A stretch of DNA of 64,000 bases from Pardosa pseudoannulata. Taxonomy: Eukaryota > Arthropoda > Arachnida > Araneae > Lycosidae. This document shows positions 24,601-35,000 of this stretch, in pieces. The translations under genes and the position numbers were made by a program. Each line of letters starts with the position of its first letter. The first letter of the stretch is position 1. The notes under the pieces are model-generated. The model was not told the origin of the DNA and did no database searches. It worked only from the letters and a program-made list of their open reading frames with translations. Location of the stretch: the NCBI GenBank assembly GCA_032207245.1, contig CM063509.1, positions 100,075,752-100,139,751 of the forward strand. The letters are read 5' to 3'.

Positions 24601-25994
24601 TACAAACCAAATCAATTTTGAAAACTTTTTAATGTTTATCAAACTAAATGTTATTTAAAGTTATTTATATATGTTATGAATGAAATAATAATTATTTTTT
24701 TTTAAAGAAATATAATTTATGTTTATAACTGATAATATGTAAATTCAAAGTTTATCTAAATATTTAAAATTTTTAATAAAAACTTTTAAGTCAATTCATT
24801 AAAACTTCTGTATCAAGAAAAATATTTCAACTTTTTAAAAGTGGTTTTTATAATAGATTTATTTAAACCAATCTTTTGCTTTTTATTAAACTCATTGCAT
24901 TACTAGTCTGTTTAGACCACAAAGAAAATGCCATACTTTAAACTGATAATTGTAGTTATGAAAAGTCTTAGATTAAATTCATATAAAGATAAAAATTAAT
25001 TTACATTTTTAAAATGAGAACTGTTTAAAGAGAAAAATCTAATTAAAGAAAGAAAGACAACTCATTATAAAACAATACAAAGGAAAAACAGCAATTCATT
25101 TTGGAATCCCTAACAATTAGTAATAGAATCAAAGAATTAATTAACCGATTTGAATGTCATTCCTATCTAATAAAAATTTTAAACGTTGGTAAGCATATTA
25201 GTGGAAAATTATGCAGAAGATCAAACTGAATAATTATTTTTCTTCTTTTTACACATACAAATTCAAATATTTAACTGTTCAAACTGAATAATTTTAACAA
25301 TAAATTTCCAATTAAATAAATAACCTTTAATATTTAAAGCCTAGTACCTTTAATACTGCTTATTAACATTTCTTATATAAAATGGCAAGGAGAACAAAAT
25401 TTAAAAAAAAGTTTTCTTAAACTACATATGTACCAAAAATTGTCCAATACTTTTAATACTGCTTTTAAAATTTAAAAAGGAAACAAAAGAAAGAAAAAGG
25501 ATATAAAATTTTATTTTCTTAGATTAACATTAATCTGTGCAATAGTGTTATCAGTTCTACATTATCAATAGCTGGCAAAATGTTGTAAATAAGAAAACAT
25601 TATTTAACGTCAGAATGCTAAACATCCCTAAGTGGGAAACAAATGTTAATATATTAATAAAAATAATTAACTGAAGAATATATTATGACTAAAAATATTT
25701 TCATTTGTGATTTCAGGAACAGGCAACCTCGAGCCACATATAACTTCAGTTAAAAAAAAAAAAAAAGTGTTATATATGTATTGTAAAAATTGGACTTAAT
25801 GGAAAAATCTCTGTTCAGAAATATGTAAAATAAATATGGATTTAATAAATAAACAAGGATATGAATGATGAATGAGCAGAAAAAATTTGTGCAAAACAAA
25901 TATTTGGCAACACTAGACTACAAGTCAGCAAAAGCTATACTTGTCTTTCAAGGATTAAAAAAACAGAAGTCAGAATGTTTTTAAATGTTGTAAA
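21684..25994. other. Intergenic / possible 3' flank of SLC7A6OS
   Basis: A/T-rich, no gene recognised. On the minus strand an ATTAAA (25841-25846) and an AATAAA (25510-25515) lie 150-490 nt past the SLC7A6OS stop and could serve as poly(A) signals. Weak hAT-like beginnings (CAGTGATGGCCAAT near 22413, CAGGAACAGGCAACC near 25717) lack partner ends. Confidence 0.4.
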
Positions 25995-26086
25995 CTAATC
26001 ATCATTTTCATTATCACTAGACCATACATAGTCCCGTGTTTTCATCACACCAGCATATTCACCAAATTCATCATCACCATCATCAT
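25995..26086 (-). CDS. SLC7A6OS: SLC7A6OS exon 6 (stop codon)
   Basis: Encodes DDGDDEFGEYAGVMKTRDYV then WSSDNENDD and TAG. It has a clear CTTTAG acceptor and stays in phase with exon 5. Confidence 0.9.
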
Positions 26087-29000
26087 CTAAAGACAAAAAG
26101 AAGATATATTAGTTGGTAGAGTTTAGTTTTTGATGTCAAAAGCTAATTCATAAAAGAAGGGGAACTATACATAAAATTATGTAAAATATTTTGCATTGAA
26201 CTAAATGTATAATTATATTAAAAAATAAAAATTATGATACAAAATTTATCATTACATTGTGTTCATTAATAATTTAAATAGCAATTATAAGGTGCAATTT
26301 TATAAACTGCAGGAGTTTTCAACTTGCAGCCAACTTGTGGCCCATGAACTCAATGCAGCAAAAGCTTTTTGAAAAAACTTATATGGTTCTGTAGTTCTTT
26401 GATGAAATTCATTAAAATTTATAAAGAACTTTATTTGTAAAATCTTCCTTGTTTTTCTTTTGAAATTAGCATTAACAGAACAGCTGGTAGACATCATGGA
26501 TTAATGTAGTTTTCACAATACTACTGTTAAGTTATTTCTAAAATTTTTCTTTTAGTTTATCTTTTAATTTAGTTCATCTTTAAATAATATTCTTTCTTAC
26601 CATTAAAAATTTTTTTTTTTTTTTTAAATAAACTGATACTGTTGAGTGATTGATTTCAAACCTCAATTATCTGGGATATAACAGCCTTTTTTTAAAAATT
26701 TTTTTTACAAACTATTAATCTATTGTGATTTTCTTACTTTCTGAAAGTTATTCTTACATTTAACCTTTCAATGGGCCATTTCTTTCTTTTTTAAATTCCT
26801 CCCAGTATTTTGTGTCTTTTTATCAATTAAATAAGAACATTTAATGAAATTTACTTTATTTTATACAATTTTATGTTCATATTTAAATTTTAGGAGTGAA
26901 AAGTATAATTCCATGGAACTATTTATGGTCATACTGAAAATTCAATTGAATGGTGACTATTTGCGATAGAAAAATGAAAAGCATGTTGCAATACCCAAGG
27001 TACACCATTTGTGTTACATCTTCTACAGTAGGAATCTAATTTTTGCATATAATTTATCACAGGGCTGCCCACCTGACCGCATGAGGCCCACCAACACACA
27101 TTGTGGGGCCCGCATATATTGTGCAGTTTCAGAACTGAAATCAAAACTGAAAAACATCGATTTTGACATTCCTGCCCTTAAGAAGGCTGACCAGCCTCAG
27201 TTTTCTCATTAAAATGTAAGCAAATTGTTTTATAATCCTTCTGTTCCATTGTTTTATAATTAATAATTCAACTATTAATTGTTATTGTATAAGAGGTTAG
27301 AGGTTATTGTTCAACTTTTTCAAACTGCAGACCGCCAGGTGATCAGTGACCAGAATTCTGGCCTGTGGGCTCTTTGCAGTTGGACAGCCCTGATTTATCA
27401 TTATACTGATTGAGCACACATGTGAAACAGAACACTTTTTTTCTTAGAAGCCAGCAGGACAGCCTTTCCATTTTCTTGAGTAATAATGGTCTATTAACCA
27501 ATGAGCTAATACTACATGAGATATTAGTTGAAGTTGGTCTTAGTGAATTTTGCACTTTTTGCAGGTGTATTTGCTATGATCATGAATGAGGGAAGTAATT
27601 TTCCCAAAGCCTACAAAAAGTCATCAGCTCCCAGAATTGCATTTCAAAACACAGAGATTTCCAACCATTTTAAGAAACTAAAATGATTAAAACCTTTAAT
27701 GCATAGTATCCCTCTTTAGAAACAGATAAATAATAATTTGTAAAATTTTTGTTTTCTCAATGATATTTCCTTTAAAGTGAAGGCAGATAGCACTTATCTA
27801 AATAACCTATCAAAGTTTCAAGTATCAGTTATATTTGTTGTTTTGTCACTGAAATTGAATATCCTCATTTTTCAAGTCTTGCATAAAAAATCACATTTTA
27901 GGCAAGTACGTAACTGAAACTGTGACAAATAATTTCTATATTAAAGCTTCACTTTACAGTGTTGTGTTTGCATGTGACACAAAAAGTTCCTATCACAAAG
28001 TTTTTCTTATTTTATAATTGTCATTTTATAATGCTGTTACAAAACTTACAAATGTGCCTATTTCGGCTTACTGGCAAGACTTTTAGTAACTATATTGTTT
28101 TGTGTTGAATTTAGCATGACTAGATACTTCTAAAATTCTCAGTCAAGAAATATCTCAAAATATCTGTGAGCCTATATAGTTTAGATTGTCACTTTTTGGC
28201 ATTTTGTTAGCAGGCTTCAGAATCAAAAGACGTGTTGTTTTGCCTTATTATGCTGCAGTGAATTAGCACTTGCTAAATATTAATGTCTTTGTTTGTGCAT
28301 GCATTGAATTATACCAGAATGTAATGGATTATTCTATTACATTCAAGACCATAATCACAGATCATGCAATTTTCCAATCAGGGCCTGCAGACACTGGAAC
28401 AAAGATGGGAATAGGAACATTTTATTTAAATTTTTAAATAACAACAGATGGCAGTTATTAGTTAGTTCATTAAATTTTCAAATAATGTTCCACAGAGAAT
28501 TAACTTTCAATAAATGCTTTGTCATAATTTTACCAATAATTTGTTTAAATTTTAAAACACCAATTTTTTCTAACTATAAATATAAATTTTAGTAAAATGA
28601 AACCAACTTCTTTAAAATTTGTAATTGTCATTAAAATATCATTAACTTTTTGTTACAGTATATAGAGATACTAGCAGGGATTATAAACTGTAAATTTCAG
28701 CATATTAAATTACAGTTACAATTTTTTTTAATGAATTTGTAGTAACATCGATAATTATGCAGGTCTGGGGAAAGCATTTATTTCTTTTTCCAGCATCATG
28801 AAGATTTAATATATAAATAGATCTTAAAAACTTAACAACTAATATCCGTACCTATGTCAAAGTCCCTAAATACATTTGTCATCTCTTCTTGATAGGCAGC
28901 AACATCATAATCTTCATCTGAATAACTCTCACTATCACTACTTCCTTTTTCTGTAATAAATAATTATCATATGATTAGTACTTATCACAGGGGGACAGGG

Positions 29001-32000
29001 ATGTTAAAACATTTAAAAAAATCAATTTTTCAATTAATATCTCAAAAAATAGGAAACATTCTAGATTATAAAAATACATAGTCTACATAGTTTTTTACAG
29101 TAGAAAGATAATTTTAAATTAAAAAGTATAAAACAATATATTTTAAGAGTTTTTTTTTCTTGTTTTGATATGGTTTTTATGTTATCACTACCTCATGCTT
29201 GATATTTTGTCACATTGTCTAGCTCAGGGATGGGCAAACTTTTTCAGTCGCAGGCCAAAAATTGAAAGAAAATAAGTTTGGTGGGCCAAGATAAATTTTT
29301 CTAAAATTTTAAAAACAATACACAAGTATTATGGTTTAAATATGTTAGATGAATGAAATTGCAATTTCATTTTTAAAAGTTCCTTATACTGAGGTTCGAA
29401 GTGATAAGTACTGATTTTAAGGAACGAGGCTAAATGCTCATATGTCAGTCTACTTCTGAAATTATTATTTTTAAGGCTCAAAGTTGAAGACACTTCTTCA
29501 GATATAAGAAGCAAATATACCACTGATCTTCTGGCCATGAGATAATAAATTTGGGATACAATATTTATACAAAGTAGAAAAGGAGATATATATAAAATGT
29601 ATAAATATATGTTTCTCTTAATTTGCCTTGGATCGGCAACTTAAAATTCTATCTGAAGGCCGGATAAAACCTTCCAGCAGGCCGGATTTGGCCCGTGGGC
29701 CGTAGTTTGCCCATCCCTGGTCTAGCTAGTTATTTTGCATCTAGTGAACCATAAATAATGATTTAAGCATCAAATGATTTTTGAACATAACTTTGATTAT
29801 CAGGAAATTATGTGTAACATTTATAAAATCAGATTACGCTCACAATATTAAATGCAGTATTTAGAATAATCATGAACATTTTTAGGGTAAAACATCAGCT
29901 GATTTCTTAGCAAAGTGCACTTTGATCAAGTTATAAATTAAAATATAAGCATCATTTATCAATCTCCTGTTAAAAAATTTTACGTTCTATTATTTCCCAT
30001 TATCATAGTGCAATTTAATGCATTTTTCTATAATTTCAGCCAGAGAAACATTTTACATTTGTCCTAAAAAGTGTAATATAAGTATGTATTTATCTAACAG
30101 AAAGTAATTTTACTATTACAAAATAAAAATAAAATTGCAATTATAAAAAGACTTTCTCAAAACAATGCTATTACAACTTACATGCAGGATTTCTAAAAAA
30201 GTATTATATATATAGTTTTGAAATTTAATATACTCACAGATATTAGAATTATAAATAATGGATTAAAGGTACTGAGTATTAATGAATACAATTGAAAATT
30301 TCCCTTTAATTATACATTTTACATAATTATCTACTTTTTACTAACTTAACCATTTCAAACTTCACTTACAACAATCACTAATTTAAGATAAAAATTTAAT
30401 GGAACATATAATATGTGGCCAAGATTGAACTATATTTAATCAATTTGTGCACAGAGAGTAAACCAGAAGAGCTGTATAAAACTTAAAATGTGATATAGTT
30501 TTAACGTATGAAATCATTAGTTACACTAAAACTTTAGATTTATACATTCATCTAACTTTGAAATCTTCAAATTTTTGTTAACAGTTTTGCATTTAGAGTT
30601 AAGCAAATGTCTCCATAACAGAAAAAGAAAAATCAATAATAACCTTTGTCTGAATTTTCCTCAGGATAGTCATTTCTCCAATTATTCTCATCATTACTAT
30701 CATCATCATCTTCATAAAGTTCTTCAGAATCACTCCCCCCAAAGTATATTTCCTGTTCATTGTTCAATGAACACCTCCTGACACTAAAATAAAAACATGT
30801 CTAACTTATTCAGAACAAGATCTAACTTATTCAGAAGGTACTATAAAAATTATATCAAAATTTTCTTGTACAATTTTTTTCTAAAACAATAATATATATT
30901 ATAGATTATTTGTAAAATAACTTGGTCCTGCTTTCATAAATATTGAGAAAATAAAATAAACTGGAGTTAGGTATGATACAAGTTTCACATCACCAACTTT
31001 CTTATTGAAAAGTGAAATTAGATGTAAAAGAAAGAAATGCTGATTAGTAAAACATGCTGACTAATGATCACATTTATGTAAACTATATTTGTGACAGAAA
31101 AAAAAAGAGAGAGAGAGAGAGAGAGCTTTTTTTTTTACAACTTCTTTAACTCTGGATTGCACAAGGCAGTCATTTTGACTGTTTTTTAATTTCAATTAGA
31201 AAAACAATTATGAAATAAATGACACAATTTCTTAGAATTTGGTGACTTTTTCTATAACATATAAATGGGTTTATGAATAATTATAGTTACTTCTGCCCTA
31301 CTTTATTATATAATATTAAAAATTAATTTTAAACAAATTTCTTTACATATTTGTTATTTTTTCACAATGCAGTCATTTTGACTGTTTTTGGGCAATATAG
31401 GTATACAAGAAATCTCGGGCAATCTAGTGTTAATTAATTCCACGATCTCATGTATCCTAATATACCCAAAATATAGCAACCTTGTTATATTTTGGGTAAA
31501 AAAAAAGACAAAGTGACAAAGTTAATACTAGATTATACTGATAGAAGGGATAAATCCTCTAAATCAATTAATAGAATATTACTAAGTTATTCAACTCAAA
31601 CAGAAGGAATTATACATATTTATGAAGCTTTTGAATAATATCAAAATAACGATTTATCAAATTTACAGTTTTGTTAAGACAATCTTAGAATAGTATGATT
31701 AAACTCTTAACTTTTTTTAATTGTAATCCACTAACAAAAACACAATGTTCAGTAAGTTCTAATAAAGATTTTTCTGGTAAAACAATAAACATAAAAATTG
31801 TGTATATTAATGCAAAGAATGCGAAATAAACTATGTACTACTCCTTGGTTTGGAATTTTTCACATCTAAAAAATTATTAAAAAAAAAAAAAAATAGAAAG
31901 GCAAGTTATTTTACCTCTGAAAAAGTGATTTTTACTTACACGTACAAAGTAAAAAAATATTGCAATTGCAAAAAATTTCAGAGCTCAGATTTTAATGGAA

Positions 32001-35000
32001 ATATTTATTTATTTTTATGGCTGACTGAATTTTTAACCTTTCCGTGTTACATCTGTATGTTCCCCGCGTTTATATCATCAGCTTACAAAATCTAGAGAAA
32101 AAAGTATTGCAAAAGAAACCTAACAGTGCAAACACTTTTCAATATTGAAATGGCTGCATGCATGAATACTTTATAAAAGGTTAAAGAAACATTTTTGTAC
32201 AATTTACAAAACCAATTACAAATGAAAGTCATAGTATACAAAATAACCAGTCTACTCAATAATGAATTATTACATCAATTGTACATAAATTAGAAGCCCA
32301 GTGGCATTAGGGTAGCACTTCATACTCCCACGACACAGGTCCGAGGTTCCATTCCCCAGACTGGGCAAGGTTGACTCAGCCTTTCATCCCTTCAGTGGGT
32401 AGACAAACTAAGGATCAATCATACTTAAGAACTAAACACTGGGGGTTCCCGTGTAAGGTTGACCACCTAACGGGAACATATGCTTCGCACCCCAGGACCC
32501 TTGGTCTCGGAAATGGAGGTTAGCACCGTAGGCCCTGGTCCTCTAAGGGCTGTTGTGCCAAGGAGTTTAGTACATAAATTATTCACTTTACACATGAGAT
32601 AATTTTACATCAACATAATTTCATTCTTAAAGTAATGGATTGAATACATAATATACTTACTCTACAGTTCTATCAATAAATGTAGGATCTATCTGACCTT
32701 CAACATAGTATATATCAATCACATAATCATCAACCTTTTCTCGGATTAGAGGTACATCATTACAAGTAATAGTGCTTTCTGCTTCTTCATTCTATAAGAG
32801 AAAAAAAAATCTATTCCTAATAAACTATGTAACAATAAAGAATTTTGTATAATCATATATCAATTCAAAATTTCAATAAACACTAGGAAAAAAATAAAAA
32901 GAGTATATTAATGATAAAACATAGTTGCTGGATGTGTAAATCCACTGACTTTATCAAATAATTAAGAAAGAATGCTTTATTTGACCTGTTTTTAAAGTTC
33001 TTAAAAATTATATAAAATAATTGCATTTTATGAAGCTATTACTATCTATTACAAAATATTACAGATAATACTTTAAACATTTATAAATAGTCAATATAGA
33101 TTATATACTGTAATTTCACATGTACAGTCTGTGGATTATCTGTGTTTAAAAAGCAAATTTCTTCAGCTGCGGACTATCTACTGGTTGTTCATTGCTTAAA
33201 TCATCAAAATCAGAAGAGGGAAAAACCATGTTGCACGACTGGCTGATGATTAGAATTAGAATTAGGGTAGGGCAGCCCAGAAGGGCACCAGCACTGCGGC
33301 CCAAGTTCCAGCACAAAGTTAAGGAATATTAACCATTAGATCTCAGAGAGACCAATAGCTGAGATAAATTTCAGCAGCAATTTAACTGGGAAGTTAACTC
33401 CCACAGCTCGATGAAGTACTGGCCGATGATAAAATGTAAACAAAAACAAGATTCATGAGATGCAAACAAAACATTGTGTCAGAAATAAACAATGAAAAAG
33501 AAATTCAGTCCACAAAGCAGAACGAATCAGTAGTAGCAAGTAGTGCAATCTTAAATTGTGTCCTGGAGTCCGGGAAAATATCGATAGTCACTATTTAAAG
33601 CTGTAATTGACAACACCAAGTGGATGGGTTCAAGATCGAAGGTTGAGGGTCAAATATCATTTCACCACAAGGATCACTCGTAACAGTGTGTTGTTTACAA
33701 AGTTTTGACTTGCGGTAATATTGGTCATTCACTGTGTCTTTAAAACATCGTCGCAGTTTTACTGCTGATTTCAAACTGAAAGGAATTCAGAAGGTAGACA
33801 AGAAAGCAATAAGAAATTGGAGCAAGCAAAAGGATACATTTAAAAATATGAGAAGAAAAAAATCCAATTGTCTTGGAAAAATACCATGGCTTGGATTAGA
33901 AGAATGACATAGCTGGGTTCTTGAACAGAAAAATGCAGGCCGCTCTGTTTCTTCCTTTAAAATTCGTCTCCGAGGCTATGGCAAAAGAAATGATTTCAAA
34001 TTTTAAAGGTGGAATAAACTGAGTCTAATCCAGACTTTTTGGCACTCTACTTAGATTTTTATTCTTAAAATGATTTAATATTGTGATACTAAAATACATG
34101 TTTTTGCACGTATAGTCTGCAGATTATCTAGTAGTATAGACTATCTGATGATTTATGAAATTTTTTAAATAAAATTTCACGACTGCGGACTATATGTGTG
34201 AAATTACAGTACATCAAAATAACTCTTAATATATTTGCATGTGGGTTGTTAATAAGGTAACACTTATTAATTTAACATATTTAAGGAAGAACCAACTCTG
34301 AATAAATTTCATTGTAAAATTGCTATAATTAACTACTTGTGAAAGATGAGTTAAAAATAAATGTTTAATGTGCAATGACATTAAATAGAGTTCCTAACTT
34401 CCTTACAAAATTAAATATCCTTCAACTACTTCAAAACGTTAATGTACATAAAATAAAATAAAATGCTTAAATTTCAAATACAGTTTTAAAGCAAAAACTT
34501 AAGTATTATCTGAAAAACATTAAAATTCCAGCAAACATTTTAAAATGATGAATTTTTCATAAGTACACAAGAAAAAACTAAAAAGTTTCATCAACAAAAT
34601 ATAGATAACTCTGAAGAAGTACCTGTTTTTTAATATCCTCATTTTCTTCAATAATGTCATAAAGATGAAACAACTTTCTGATTTCAGCACTTTTGCAAGA
34701 ATCGTCTTCTAATTCTTGAAATTCTTCTGTTAGTATAAGCCGTCTGTTATTTAAATAGTCCATCTTTTTCTTTTCATTTGCACTTTTATGCTCAGCTTGA
34801 AGCTTTTCCCGTAAATTTTTTATTTTGTTCTCACTAATTGCAATATTTTTTGGATCTCTCCATTTGGAAACTTTGGAAGCCTTTTCTTTGGATAAAGCTG
34901 CTTGAACATGATCTCTGATAGACTCTTTCTGAAAACATTTTAACATTTATTAGAATAATACATAATCTAGTTCATTAATTCATAAAATAAGTATTTATAC

